Below, piece after piece: positions 45,456 through 59,300 of a stretch of 64,000 nucleotides of DNA (its first letter is position 1; each line of letters begins with the position of its first letter). The DNA is from Gautieria morchelliformis. Taxonomy: Eukaryota; Basidiomycota; Agaricomycetes; Gomphales; Gomphaceae. Below the pieces are notes generated by a model. That model searched no databases. It worked only from the letters and a program-made list of their open reading frames with translations, and had not been told where the DNA came from. The position numbers were made by a program, and so were the translations under genes. The stretch covers positions 124,001 through 188,000 of the forward strand of contig WHVA01000161.1 of the NCBI GenBank assembly GCA_015179125.1, given 5' to 3'.

Positions 45456-48400
45456 CTACACGCGTGCCAGTTCTTTGCGCCCTCCAAGGACTTCGACTAA
45501 GTCTTTCAGACTCTCCCACCATGGATTTATACCTCGACGATTTTTCATATCCGCATGTTTCACTATCTCCTGTACGGGTGTCAAGGTAATTGAGGATCCC
45601 TGTATAGTGATGACAGCGGCTGAGTCGCCAGTTGCCTTCCGCGACTTCTCAGGCTGTGCATTAAGTGCAGCAGCCTGGGTCTCGATGAAGGACATGCATT
45701 TCATTGCTAGACGAACTGCACGAGCGCGGTCGGTAGGAGAGGGAACGCCACCTTGTAAGGTATGGCCAAGTGCCGCGGACCTGGAATCGAAAAGGGTAGC
45801 TCCTTCCTCTTTCAAGATCTTGGTGATAACGTCGGTTGTGTAGACGCTCGACGACGTTTCATTACTGCGTGAAAATATTAGCGGCAGGCAGGTTGGGAGT
45901 TAGACCAGGATACGGACCGTAAAACAAGACGACCCTCTGCCTCGCCTTTCACATCAATCATGTATCGAGTTTTCAGGAATTCCACATCTGTGCGCAGGAT
46001 ATCCAGGTCAATGCCAACTTCTGGAGTGTACACAATCACAGCACCCGCCTACGCTTACAGTCAGCCGGCACTATGGTCGGAGAGAGCTTGACTCACTGCA
46101 AGCGCACCCATAGTCGCAATATAGCCACATTTGCCCCCTTGCGTCTCTACGACGAAAACACGGTTCCTGCTGGCGGATGCACTCTGCCTAATAGCGTCAC
46201 ATGCATCAACGAGGGCGTTGAGACTTGTATCACTTCCCAGGCTGAACTCCGTGAGTGGGACGTTGTTAGAGATCGTGGCAGGTAAATGCACCATGGGGAT
46301 GTGGAACGCCGGATAATGTTTTCGGCTTTCTTCAAGTATCAGCAAGGCGCTGAATGCCTCAAAACCGCCGATTAAAAACAGTCCGTCAAATCGATGCTTT
46401 TGAAACTGCGATGCAATAGCACCGAGGTTTATATCCGGCAGGGCGCGATTCGTACCTAACTCTGAGCCACCACGAGCCATCCACGCGTCCACTCGGAGCC
46501 ACGAGAGTTCTGAGATACTGTCATCAAGCAGGCCTTTGAAACCGTTATGGATGGCGAGAGGGGTATGGCCACGACCAATGCAGAACCTCACGGCTGCACG
46601 AGTGGCAGCATTCATTCCTCCCGCAGGCGCACCCATGCTGTAATCGCATTGTAGAAAATCAGGCCATATCAAATGGTAACATGTATACTCACTGTATAAT
46701 TGCAATGCGGAGCCTCTGCACAAAACGAACAGCCTGTTGATTACAAGTATGATAACTAAAATATAGATATACCTTTTCTGCCGGCAGCTTCTGAGTGTCG
46801 TCGAGAGACGACGTGGTGTTGAAGGCCGACAAGATCTCAACGAATTCTGGATCTCGTAACGACATGACTTTTTCAAAATCCTTGTCGTGGATTGCTTGGG
46901 TAACCTCGCGAGTCTGCAAGAAGATATGAAAATCTGCCAAGAAGAAAAGCCGTAAGGAATACCATCTTCACTGCATCCATAAGTGGAATACGCGTGATCT
47001 TGTTCCCACTCATACCAATCATGTAAGAAGGGGTGTCTGGTGTCGCCTCAAGCAGAGTATTGACGGCTTCCACGCCTTGTAGTGTCGGCTGACGTCTCAA
47101 CGAGCATTACTATGACAGCTAGTTGAAGGTCTACATAAACATGCATACCAGAATCCGATCCCAAGCACAAGGCTTCCCACCGCGCTGGGTGTGTCCAAGC
47201 GTCGTGACTCTTGAATCAAGCCCTAATCTGTCTGAAAGCACATCCTTGACTTGATCAGGGCGAATAGGGTTCAACGCTGTGTCATGGGCCCCTTCGGCTA
47301 CTATAACGATTGTCTTTCGTTTTCCTGCCGTTCGATGCTGGTAAGACAGGTTATTAGAAGTAGAGCGTGAAGTCTGATAGATATGTCTACCTGTTGTACA
47401 ACTCGACACATATCATCTTCCCAAGGGTCAGCAGGCGGACGCTCGGGTATGAACAGGTAGTCAGCACCGCCGCTTCACGGATCGTTAGCGAATTGATATC
47501 ATACGATAAGCAGTCGCCATTATCACCTGACAGCAGCCGATAATGCTAACCATCCGCAGTGTCGGCCCATTACCTCAAGAACAAAAGCACGAGAGTGTGA
47601 AATCGCGGTTGAATTGATATTGTCAATAGCCTCGCAGATACGGTGTAGCGCGGTGGGGGCACCGATGGTGAGGTCCGTCATCGCCATGTCGTTGTCGATA
47701 GATCCCACCAGACCCACGATCTTGAGATGGGCATGTAGCGCAGCCTGTTCTGCTGTGATCATACCTAAACCGCTTATACACGATGAGCTCACTTCCAACT
47801 TCTTATACATCATAAAATGCACCTTGTGTCTGCAACGCCGCAATAAGCGTCGGCCATTCTTGACGGAAGACGTCGGCGCCAGAGAGGGATCCGTCCCCTC
47901 CACAGACTACTAACGCGTCGATTCCCTCCTTGATGAGATTATGCGCGGCAGCCGTTCTCCCCTCGACAGTACGAAACACCTTCGAACGGGCAGTGCCAAT
48001 CACGGTACCTCCCTGTGAAGGTGAACAGAAGTTCTCGCGTCGGCGAAGCGCGTCGCTCACCTCGCCCATCCAACTTCGCACGTCATCCCACCCGACTCTA
48101 ACTATATATCTTCCTTTTAGAGTTTTCCCCCCTGTACTTTCAACGGTGTCTCCTTCTCCATTTTTCAAAAGGGCGCCGAATCCAAATCGAAGATTATTGA
48201 CCACATCATACTTCGAAATGTAGCTTGGCACCTCAAATGTGTCTGGAATCGGTTCGCCCTCGTTGGGAGATACATTATTTCCTCGCACAAGCCCTTCGTA
48301 TCCCTCGCGGACAACAAACGTCTCACACCCTCTGCAAGATGATGTTAAACATCTACGCCAGCGACACTAGTCTCACTCACTTTACAATTCCCGCACGAAC

Positions 48401-48493
48401 CACGGCACGTACTACAGCATTCATTCCAGCACTGTCTCCGCCAGATGTTAACACAGCAATCCTCATTTTTTGCCTGTGATTGGGAGAAGACAT
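45456..48493 (-). CDS. PFK1: ATP-dependent 6-phosphofructokinase (tandem eukaryotic type)
   Basis: The glycolytic enzyme converting fructose 6-phosphate to fructose 1,6-bisphosphate. The start at 48493 reads [20 protein letters not shown] and continues [18 protein letters not shown]. The N-half carries the ATP site [13 protein letters not shown], the catalytic [19 protein letters not shown] and [10 protein letters not shown], then [14 protein letters not shown]. The C-half, from [20 protein letters not shown], is the regulatory duplicate, with [26 protein letters not shown] and [17 protein letters not shown]; its catalytic aspartates are replaced by SNN, as is usual for eukaryotic C-halves. 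It ends with [17 protein letters not shown] and a basic tail. About ten introns are needed. It is head-to-head with CCT5, 94 bp apart. Confidence 0.95.
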
Positions 48494-48587
48494 GGCAGGG
48501 GAGCGGAACGCGTCGACCCCGCGCTTACTAATAAATTCGCGTACTCTTTAGCGCCTGATTTCTTGGCTTCCAACTGCAAAACTCAAA
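48494..48587. promoter_or_regulatory. shared promoter between PFK and CCT5
   Basis: Only 94 bp separate the two outward-facing start codons of two strongly expressed housekeeping genes. No specific element was recognised. Confidence 0.55.
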
Positions 48588-50816
48588 ATGTCTCAACAAT
48601 CTGAGGCAGTTTATGCTACAGATGAAGTAACCTAAGTTATTGTTCACATATTGTTTATGTCTTACGGCTTGTCTAGTATGGTCGTCCATTTATCATTGTT
48701 CGGGAACAAGCCAGAAAAACGCGTAGCCACGGGGTGGAGGCAATCAAGGTGTGCCCTCTGATTGTTCGCTCACACAACCACTCAGTTTGAACTGTATGGT
48801 TTCTAGTCTCATATTCTTGCCGCGCGAACGGTTGCCAACATCATTCGCACCTCACTTGGTCCAAGAGGTGTGCAAATGCGAGGATCAGTATGACGTTGTA
48901 TTTACCTTGCCATTTTCAGGTTTGGACAAAATCCTTATATCTCCGGATGGTGACATAACCGTCACGAATGATGGTGCAACCATCCTCGGTCAGATGGAGA
49001 TAGATCACCAAATTGCGAAGCTATTGGTACAGCTCTCCAAAAGTCAGGACGACGAAATTGGGGATGGTACTACAGGCGTCGTGGGTCAGTGTTCTTTTAC
49101 CATGACTATGCAATGCGTTAATATGTCAGAGCTCTAGTCCTCGCCGGAGCACTTCTGGAACAGAGCGAGAGTTTGCTAGATAGAGGTCTTCATCCAATGC
49201 GCATCGCTGATGGGTTCGAACGTGCATGTGCCGTAGCAGTCGAACATCTGGACCGTATCTCCGATGAAGTGGCATTCTCAAAGGAGAATACTGAAAATTT
49301 GCTCAAGACTGCTATGACCAGCTTGGGAAGCAAAATGTACAAAAAATTAATCATTGTTCTGCCACTACTCAAATTGATTTCTCTGAATCTAGTGTTTCGA
49401 AAGCGCATACTCAGTTTGCGCAGATCGCTGTCGACGCAGTCCTGTCTGTTGCTGATCTTGAGCGCCGTGACGTGCCCTTCGACCTGATCAAGGTGGACGG
49501 CAAAGTTGGAGGCTCGTTATCTGATACCACCCTTATCAAAGGTGTTCTCATTGACAAGGACATGTCACATCCCGGCATGCCACGGTCCATCTCGGATGCC
49601 CGCCTTGCTATTTTAACCTGTCCATTCGAGCCTCCCCGCCCCAAAACAAAGCATAAGCTTGACATCACGAGCGTGGACGAGTACAAGAAGCTTCGGGAAT
49701 ATGAAAAAAAGAAATTCGAGGACATGATCAAGCAAGTCAAAGACACAGGGGCCAATCTGGTCATCTGCCAGTGGGGCTTTGACGACGAAGCAAACCACTT
49801 ACTTCTACAAAATGAGCTCCCTGCTGTTCGTTGGGTCGGAGGCCCTGAAATTGAGGTGCGGTGTATTTCTGTGAGAACATTTTGCGACATACTTAGTCTG
49901 TCGGTTTTCATTGTAGCTTATCGCGATTGCCACCCAGGGACGTATCGTCCCTCGGTTTGAGGATCTGACAGCTAAGAAATTAGGCAAGGCGGGTATTGTC
50001 CGCGAAGTCTCCTTCGGGACAACACGGGATAAAATGCTCATAATCGAGGAATGCGCTAATTCACGGGCTGTTACCATTTTCGTTCGGGGAAGTAATAAGA
50101 TGGTAACCACCTTGCCGCCATCGTGCTGCAGGCCTCCCATATTCACACCTTTTATTAGATCATTGACGAAGCCAAGCGGGCGCTACATGACGCTATCTGC
50201 GTCGTACGCAATATGGTGGTGGATAGCCGGGTTGTTTATGGTGGTGGGGCGGCAGAGATTAGCAGCTCTATAGCTGTGGCAAAAGTTGCCGATGAGGTAA
50301 GCATTAGATGGATGCCTTGATCATGTATTCACTGTCATCACCAGATTCCTACCATCGAGCAGTACGCAATGCGTGCATTCGCATCCGCTTTGGACGCAAT
50401 CCCACTTGCCCTAGCAGAGAACAGTGGCTTGCCTCCTATAGAAACACTGGCAGAGGTCAAGAGTCGTCAAGTTACCGAGGGCAACTCAAAATTGGGAATT
50501 GATTGCAATGGTAGGGGCGACAACGGTAAGCTCATTTGTTATCTGGCTCTGGCTCGCAATGTTCAACTCTGGCCAGACATGAAGAAACAATTTGTCTACG
50601 ACCCACTCATCTCCAAGCGACAGCAATACCTTTTGGCTACACAGGTATGTTAGGACTTCGAACCTGGTGAATTGACAATTCTCTGATCACGGCCTCACTT
50701 TCCAGCTCGTGCGAGCTGTACTGAAAATAGGTAAGCAGACGTCTTTAAGAAGCTCCAGACCTATTTTAAATTCATTTTTAGACGATGTAATCACGGCTGG
50801 AGCGGCTGAAGAGTAG
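48588..50816 (+). CDS. CCT5: T-complex protein 1 subunit epsilon (CCT5)
   Basis: A subunit of the cytosolic TRiC/CCT chaperonin that folds actin and tubulin. Exons read [48 protein letters not shown], then [34 protein letters not shown] (the nucleotide loop GDGTT), [20 protein letters not shown] and [20 protein letters not shown]. The epsilon signature [18 protein letters not shown] and the apical part [19 protein letters not shown] are clear, and the C-terminus has [40 protein letters not shown] and [13 protein letters not shown]. Start and stop are both secure and the length matches the family (about 560 residues). Confidence 0.95.
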
Positions 50817-51617
50817 ACAGTGTAATACAAGTAATTAGAAGTGCATTAATACGGGGCATGCCGCCCTGACCTAATGTCTGCTACTTGCTATCCTAATTTC
50901 TGTTAATCAGTCGCATCCGTGTTGAGTTTAGTTGGGTCCAGTTGCGAGTTTGAGTTCCCCATGTCGCAAAAAAAAACAGCCAACGGCGAGCATCGTGACA
51001 GCGATTTTATGGATATTATTCACTGGATGGGGCCATGGCAGTCAGTCCCCTACTTTCATCGCATTGAGGAGCGTATCTAAGGACAGGTTTCCGGCACAAG
51101 AGATACGAGTCCACGGGCGCGACATCCTTTCCTGATCATGATGGGGGCAGTGCGAGGCGCAAAGTAAACCTTATGCATACTTAAGCAGCAAGGTGATTTC
51201 TCACAACAGCTGAATGACCTTGCCTGGGGGGAGTACAGCAGTAACGGGAGGGGAAAGTGACATTTCTAAGTATGCGAGACCGTGGATAGGGTGTGAGAAA
51301 ATGGCACAAGTTCGATGATCGATGACTAGTAGTGAGGAGCACAAGGAGGCCCACTGGCACGTCCAGCCGTGCAGAAGTTATTCCCGTACGCAAGTTCTCT
51401 GCAATATTGGGGGTCGCCACGAGTCCTGGCGGTATACTTAATTGGACGCAAGGATTGTGGTTTAGCAGGACACTCGGATGTTGACGAGTTTCTAGGCCCG
51501 ATGAGAGTATGCATTATTATACAGATGCAAGTTGATTTTATCTCAAGGAAAACCAAAGGAACTACATAATAGTTGATACAACCGAAATACAATTAGCATG
51601 TCCCTGAAAATAGATAC
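50817..51617. other. intergenic region between CCT5 and VPS34 3' ends
   Basis: About 800 bp between convergent stops, unusually long for this window. It has a run of nine adenines near 50970 and no coding signal, tRNA or inverted repeat that I could support. Confidence 0.4.
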
Positions 51618-54600
51618 TCAACTTCTCCAATATTGCGCCAGGTCATGTATTCGATCAAAGACCACGGTAAAGTACGACGTCTCGTTTAAGAGTGTCTCGA
51701 AGTGCTTGATTGCCTCTTCTTCAGTGAGATCAAGCCTGAATTTTTCCTGTATCTGCTCATGGACATCCCGATGTTTGATGTCCGGAATGTTAGCGTCCAC
51801 CATGAGCGCGACTAGGTTAAGGATGAGATTGGCACTCTTGCGAAGTATTGTGAATGCGGTAAAGCAAAAATGTTTGAAACGGGTATAATGGGCCGAGCCT
51901 GCTCCACCCATAGCGTCTACCATTTCTTTGCACACCTTAACAGGCGGAGGGAACGGTTTGGGATCGCGGCCCAGAATGTAGCCAAAATCAACTAACAAGC
52001 CATTTTCAATATAACTACTGGGAACTTGGAGAAGAACTTACCATGGAAAAAATGACCTGCAACCCGATCGATATATCTCGCATGGTTTATGGAGGATGAA
52101 ATATTATAGACATACCATCAGGCGTCAACAATAGATTATCAAGATGGCGGTCCCCGACTCCGAGTAAGTATGTTACGACGCAGTAGCCAGCTGTTTGGCA
52201 AATTGTCAAGCCAAGGCATAGTGTATTCTATAGAATGGACTGACCGCAACTTCGTACGAAGGTGTCGATGATAGCAGGTTCTACGCCGTACGTCCCTACG
52301 CTGCCCTCGTCGGGATGATGTGCGCGAAGGTAGTTGAGCAGGGTGGTGTGCTCGCTTACTATTGCAGCAATGGTCTTGCTAGGGATGTATTGCGCCATAC
52401 CTTCGAGCAGCGCTGTAGCTAGGACATCGTAAGGAGATAGTTTGAGGTCAAGATTTTCCTTGCGCAGTAGTCGGTCCATGAGTGTAAACAATTGAATGAC
52501 GAGCTGATCCTGCCGCATATCATCGCCATTCTTGAAGATAACAGGGTATTCTGAGCCGTCCGAACATTGGAACCACAGCAGCATTGGGAAAAGGTTTGAT
52601 TTGAAAACGGAGGACTTTTCGGCATTGATGCCAGTGATCTCAACCCGCGCGTTCAGCGGCAGAGGAAGCGCTGCCATTGAACTGAGGCCATTTTTGGAAT
52701 CTGCTATAAACGCCTTTAGTTTGTCAATTTTCTTGGGCCGTGAGTCTTTAGATGTGCGAAGTTCCTTCGCGCGCGTTGACAGCATTTGCAGAAGCTCCCC
52801 TTGCCTTCTCAGAATCTCTCGTCTCTCCACACCTCCTTCCACCTTCTCAGTTTGGTAAGAACACACACCATGACGGGATAACGATTTGTGCTCACCTCAA
52901 CCAGTCTACTCATAAAACGGAACTCGACTCTGCCATACATCTTGCTCATCATCTTATCTTGAACTTCGACCATGAGATACCAGTGAAATCGATTTCCTAA
53001 GACGGAATTTAAAACGCTTCGTTCAATGAGAAAGTCAGCGAGGCCGCTGTCATCGTAGGAAATAGCACTGGTTGCAGAACGGGAGGATCTTTGATCACTT
53101 GCAGCGCTCTCGAACTTCAAGGCTTGAACCAGCTGTAAGAGATACAAGAGAAGTTCCTATGCCAAAATTTTGTTAGAAGACTTCTCTGGATAGGACAGAT
53201 GTTAAAGGACAAACATCATCATCTGCTCTCATGAGTTGCTTTACAGCAAAGCCTCGGACACGGGAGTCAACTGTGCCAGGCCCGAGGAGCTCAAGGGCGT
53301 CGTCAGTATCAATATCTGTCCACATGGGCAAAAGGACTTCAACGGCTTGCTTCACTTCGCTAGGATCGCGCCAAGTGACAGATTTGAGGAATTTCGTCAG
53401 GCCACGTTTGTCTCTTGTCAAGTAGAAACGGAATTTCCAGATGAGGTCTTTCTCTTCTAGGGTGAGGAGCTGACTCGGCGGGTAATTAAGAATTTCCTAT
53501 GATAAAGGGTGAGTAATAGGTTTTGAGAAAAACCAAAATATTCACGCTAAGCTCATCCCTGATCTTGGCATTTGGTTTTAATTCTCGATCAAGTGGGCCA
53601 TTACGGTGACTCCGAACAAGCCTGCGGTGCTTGTCTTCGACGGGATTTTCTCTAGCCATGTCAGGATCGACTATGGACCACAGGTGAGGATCGGAGGTGA
53701 TGCTCGAAGTTGCTGGTGTGCCCGGGGGGTGAAGAGAATTACTCTGCCCAGAGATTGGAAGTGAATACGCAGGGTAATCCTGTTATGGGACGCTTAAAAT
53801 CTGTACCCCAAACATCGGATAGACGAACCGGCTCAGAAAATACAACAGGGAAGTCGAAACGAGGAAGATCGATATAGAGAAAAAGATTTTCTGATTTATT
53901 CGTTTCAGCCTAGGCGAAATGAATATTCAATTGACAGAGAAAAGGCGACGACACACTGCATGTATTTCCTCCATTCGCCTGAAAACCAGTTTGTCTAACC
54001 AGTCGGATTTCGGCATATCTCCTCGCTCATACTTTTTCACCAACTTGGTGAGGTGTGTGCATTGGCCTCCATCGTCGCTATTAATTCCTAAGGACATACC
54101 TTTTCGAGCCTACCCATTTCATCCTTTGCACCCATTTTGCTAGGGGTTCGCGTGTCCACAGAGCCATCAGCTTCTTGGTCGCGCCAAAGGAGCAATCTAT
54201 GCTGTCCTCTGCGGAGAGCGCTGGAATGAACCAAGAGGATGAGTTAAATGGGTGTAGGGAGATGGGAAGTGGTATGTACCCTTTTTTGCCAAATAATCGA
54301 AATGTAGAACCTCCAACAGGTATTGCCTGGCGTGGGCCTCCGATGTCCCAAACTGTGATGGCGATCTGGGAATTGATGGGCAAGTCACAGTATTTAATGG
54401 GAAGCGAGATCCATTCGTTCCACCTGAACACAGGGTGAGCTTCCGCAAGCACCTAGTAGATAACTCGACTAACGTATAGCTAGTCTTAAACGCCTTGAAT
54501 GAGGTTCGAAAGGGGATTGTGAGAGGTTTATTGTCGGCTATCAGCTGGCAAGTTGCATATAGGTCAGAAAGATTTCTTCGTTAGTGTCAGCGTCTATAAC

Positions 54601-54850
54601 AGATATGGCGAGTGCATGAGACACTCACTGTGACTGGGCACCTGCAAATCGCAACTCAGGATGTTCCAAGAGTTCTGTGAACGACCTGTGTTGTCTAATG
54701 CCTTCCAGTTGGGATCTACGTGGTTGCTGGTGATGAACTGGGCCACAAATCATCCACAATGAAACGGGAGCCATACATTCTAAATGTCACATTCAGTTTC
54801 AAATCAAGGTGTTTTGCGTATGTGAAATCTTTGGGATTATCTTTATCCAT
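51618..54850 (-). CDS. VPS34: Vps34 class III phosphatidylinositol 3-kinase
   Basis: The kinase makes PI3P for endosomal sorting and autophagy. The start [21 protein letters not shown] opens the C2 domain, which continues with [42 protein letters not shown]. The helical (accessory) domain has [21 protein letters not shown] and DALELLGP. The kinase domain has [47 protein letters not shown] (catalytic-lobe lysine region), [19 protein letters not shown] sequence near 52130-52170 with the DRH motif, then [19 protein letters not shown] with DFG. The C-terminus [13 protein letters not shown] is the membrane-binding helix typical of Vps34. Roughly ten introns. It diverges from the SHB17-like gene. 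Confidence 0.94.
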
Positions 54851-54962
54851 CGCGTGCCAAAATCTCGCAGCGGGTTCAGCTCGTGGCAGTTAGAGATTTG
54901 CATCCGCGGCGCCACGCGGTACGCGTATCTGCTTTGGAGAAGCAAAATCTGCAAGCTGAAGC
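54851..54962. promoter_or_regulatory. shared promoter between VPS34 and SHB17-like gene
   Basis: 112 bp lie between the outward-facing start codons. No defined element was recognised. Confidence 0.5.
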
Positions 54963-56033
54963 ATGGCTCCCAAACGCTGGCCTAGGCTCTTCTTAGTGAG
55001 ACACGGTGAAACGGAATGGTCAGTAGAGGGCGGAATTCCCATAGTTTACTGCAGCTCATAACACTGCGAATCCTATCAGGACAATCAATGGTAAGTATGT
55101 AATTGCATCGAGTCATCATTCATATAATTCATGCGGGCATACGACCTCACGATATAAACACTCCTTTCGGGTTACAAAGGGCGACATGTAAGAGAATTGT
55201 AATTATTTAAAAGGCTACGCGTTGACTTGAAAGTGAAATCAGACTGGCACATCCGACATCCCCCTGACGGCTAACGGCGAATCTATAATACAACGTCTTG
55301 GGGAGAAGGTCGCAGGTCCAGGAAGTGTGTCCCCACCCATGTCGTATACTCACATAGCTCTGATACAAGACTAAGAGCTTATCGACCCTCACCTGGTAAC
55401 GACTGTTCTAGTTTCCCCGCGGAAACGCGCACAGAAAACCTTCGAACTCCTCTTTGCAAGTTCGGAGGTCAAGCCTCCTGCTGAGACTGACCAGCGTGTT
55501 CGGGAGTGGACGTACGGAGATTATGAAGGACTCTATCTCCATGAAATAGCGGATATGCGGAAGAAACAAGGTTTAGCCCATGGAGAAGGTGGTGGTCACG
55601 GTTGGGACATATGGGTTCAGGGGTGAGCTACCGGTGCGATTATATCGTCAGGAAAACGATGACCCCTGTGGTTATCTAGCTGTGAAGGTGGCGAGAGCGT
55701 AGCAGAAATGACCGCTCGAGTAGACCAAGTGGTTAACTCCGTCAAGGATTTGCATTCAGCTTGGGTGAATGACCCGGCACGCCAAGAAGACGAGAGGGGG
55801 GGAGACATTTTGATTGTCAGCCACGGACATTTCTCGCGATGCCTCTTGGCCAGATGGTTGGGGCTTCCTCTAGAAAAAGGGCAACTCTTCTCACTTGACC
55901 CTGGAGGCGTGAGTGGATTGCTTTAGAAAAACCTCGTGGTGCTTACTGGTAACCCTGGCAGGTTTGTGTTATGCAATACTACCATGACCTTTCCCATACG
56001 TCAATTGGCTCCATGAATCTGGGATTGTTGTGA
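54963..56033 (+). CDS. SHB17: histidine phosphatase, SHB17/phosphoglycerate mutase-like
   Basis: The start MAPKRWPRLFLVRHGETEWS holds the catalytic RHG motif. Exons then give HTSDIPLTANGE, the family phosphate-pocket region, DPHLVTTVLVSPRKRAQKTF (an RRAxxT-like segment), VREWTYGDYEGLY (the proton-donor glutamate region), HGWDIWVQG, GGESVAEMTARVDQVV and ILIVSHGHFSRCLLARWLGL with the second catalytic histidine. A final exon starts VCVMQYYHDLSHTS. The HTS-x-DIPLT pattern and the GDYEG motif fit yeast Shb17, the sedoheptulose-1,7-bisphosphatase of riboneogenesis, better than glycolytic mutase. The first and last exons are small and their borders are inferred. Confidence 0.85.
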
Positions 56034-56341
56034 CCTTGATGTACATAACGCTAGAGCGCATATTTGTGGAACAAAGAGTTTACAGTATAATTGAAGTACT
56101 AGACATTTGATGATGCCATGATTTGCAGATTTTTGGTGCGTTTGATCGTGCTTGCAGCAATGAAAAGATTAAAATATCACTAGTACTCGGTCAGGATTGA
56201 TTCTGAGGAGTCCACTGAGTCAGCTAGGCGCAGCGTGCTTATTACCATTTCACGGTTCATTGACACAGTTGAGAGGTCACGTGTGTGTTATGTAAAGTGT
56301 GACATTGGCTGGCGCGTCGCGTTCATGGTGTTTAGGCTAGG
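56034..56341. other. intergenic region upstream of CDC16
   Basis: About 310 bp between two plus-strand genes. It should contain the SHB17-like terminator and the CDC16 promoter. A CACGTG core-like hexamer (cacgtg, about 56279-56284) is present, but its relevance is unproven. Confidence 0.35.
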
Positions 56342-59300
56342 GTGACTGGGCCAGCTCGAGTGACCATAATGAACTCCAATTATGGACCTATCCCCACACT
56401 GCCGTCTGGATCGGGGCGTCCCCGTACTTCCTTTAGCACCTCTTTCTCTTATGGTCCACAGTCTCTCGTCAACTCCATCCTTGCATCCACAAGATCAGGC
56501 TCACCTCTACACTCAACCCCCAATGCGAGCACGTCAGGGATACCACCAGTTTTGGACCCTAATAGCTCTACCTTTCAAGCCTCTCCCAGGATAAAGGCTG
56601 AAAGCCAAAGTGGCAAACGGTCTGGCAGACATCCGCTTGCAGAATCACGGAACGGACCTGGTATGGGCAGTGATCAGGAAGGAGATGATGAGGAAGAAGA
56701 AGTGGAACAAGAAGATTGGACTATGGTGGACAGGATGAGGCTCTGGCGGCACGATGCTTTAATGCAACATCTTTATGAGACAGCTGCTTTCTGGGGCGAC
56801 AAAGTTCTATCATGGACAAGTGCGCAACGCATGCTTATCCACCTGACTATTTGTCTACTGATCGGTATGGTAGACAACCCAAACGATGCTTTTTGGCTTG
56901 CCCAAACGCATTTTATGACACATCAGTATTCACGCGCAGAACGATTACTTACCCGGCCATTTCCTCTTACACCTCCTCCAAATACTCCGTTCCCCTCCCA
57001 CTCACGTCCTCACATTCCTATACTTGGCACATTTTCCTCGACTTCTTCCATGCCACTCACCAACGGATCGGCCAATTCACACTCTGGGCAAGGGAAATCT
57101 CAAAGAGGACGGGGTAAAGAGCCTGTGTTGGTACATACTCGCTCCAATTCGCAATCTCAAACCGCTGTGGACCCAATGCGCATACCAATACAGTATCCTG
57201 ATATTCATCATAATCAGCTCGCCGGACTGATTGCAGAGATCGGCCGTGTGCGTGGGCGAGCCGACATGAGTCGGTTGGTTGATATGAGTATCGCCTGTCG
57301 ATATCTTGCGGCACAGTGCCAGGTATGTGAATGCATTAATTGCTTAGCTCTGCGAGAGGGTTGCAAGATTCCAGCAAGCAGCACTTGGCTTTTGCTGCAC
57401 ACCCTTGTTGTTTGAGCTTCATACCCAAATATGCTCCAATGAGATACTTTTTTCATTGTTTTCGTTAGGTACGACAAGGGAAATGGGCCGACGCATTAGA
57501 GATGCTTGGGGAATCAAACCCCTTTAAAGATTCTGGTAGCGTATATTTGCTATTGGTTGAAGTGGCGCAGATTCACTGATTTTGCACTATACTTATCAGG
57601 GAGAAGCGGACCCACTATACCTAATCGTGACGGCGGAATCAAGGTTAGCATGTTTTCCTGATATTGTGGATGTGCGCTTGTATAAGCTTCTCATTATAGA
57701 TTGAAGCATCAATGTGTCATCTTCGTGGGCTACTGATGCTCAAGTTGAATCGGAATGATCGCGCGAAGGAGTGCTTTCTAGAAGCTTTGTCTCTTGATGT
57801 CAAATGTTACGATGCCTTTGAACAGCTGGTTGGTGGTGAACTGATGCGACCAGAAGAAGGTTGGTGCCCTTGTGGCCTACTCAAAACTCTTTTTGCTTTT
57901 CATCTCTTTGCTTCTTGTCTTCTTCTTCTTTTTTCCGGTGGAGGAGAATTAACAGATGTTTCCAGAGTGGGAGTTTGTGCAGAGCTTAGCCTATAAGGAA
58001 CAGACCCCTGAAGATGCCGAGTTTGTCAGACTGATATACACCATTCGATTACGAAAAGTATGCTTGACACTGTCACTATGCCGCGTGCGTTGCACACTCA
58101 CGTAATTCATGAATAGTTTAGGCATTTTCAAGAGATGTCCCTAGCTCGTGCACGACTTGTTAACGAATTTGGTCTCGGGGACAACGTCGATGTCTTGTTT
58201 GGCTTCGCTGATACATTATATTCGCAATATCGATGGGCAGACTGCTACGCCGTGACTTCGAGGTAAGCCCTCGCTACATTCATAAATACATACGTTTGTT
58301 GATACAGTTCCCAGAATTCTGGAACTGGTCTCCGTACATGCACCTACAATGCCATTACACGTTGCATGCATGCACCATCTCCCATATCTACACTCTAAAC
58401 TCTTCATGCTAGCACATGAATTGGTTGAAAAGGAGCCCGAGGCCGCCATAAGTTGGTATACTGTTGGTGTATGGTATCTTACCAGTCGAAAGTGGGGCGA
58501 GGCACGTAAATACTTTAGGTATGTCTGTCTCGATTTGTTTGGCTGCGGTGCTTGATGTCAGGCTGTAGTAAAACGTCTTTAATGGACCCTCGATTCGGTC
58601 CAGCATGGATCGCTTTTGGCCATACATTTGCGATTGAAGGAGAACATGACCATGCCATCACAGCCTACTCCACTTCCGCTCGACTTTTCCAAGGGTATGT
58701 TTCACGATATCTCGTTTGATTTTGTTCTGGACATGCTAAGCGTCAGACAGGTCACATCTTCCTCTTCTCTATGTGGGTATGGAACACCTATGTCTTAGCA
58801 ACTTAAACTATGCCGGCGAGGCTTTGGGTGCAGCGTACCAGATGTGCGACTCGGATCCACTGCTAATAAATGAACTGGGTGTACTGGCATATCACCGACG
58901 CGAGTCAGTGTACGAGATGCCCTATTGGAATTTGGCTCACATCAATGTGCACAGATATGCGCGCGCATGCGAGCTTTTCACCACGGCTTTGAAGCAAGCG
59001 CAGGTTAATCAAGGGTCAAAACACGTTTGGGCAACGACATATGTGAATTTAGGGTCTGCATGTCGCAAAACGGGGTGTGTAGTTGCAGTCCTCGACATTG
59101 GTGATGTAGCCTCATCATAATGCAGTCGTCTAGCAGAAGCAAAGAATCATTATCTCAAGGTACTCGAGATTGAACCCCGTCACGCACCAGCACTTGCCTT
59201 TCTGGGCATGGTACATCACCTATTGAATCAAATTGACCAGGCAATTGTGCGCTACCACGAGGTTCGTCACCGTTAGTTCACGGTTTTAGTACCAACGATG

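Noticed and set aside
51369..51569. Plus-strand frame whose VCIIIQMQ resembles VCIILQMQ translated from the 57-nt introns at 40895-41791
   Set aside because: The likeness spans only about 25 bases with several mismatches and the introns are not coding; probably chance.
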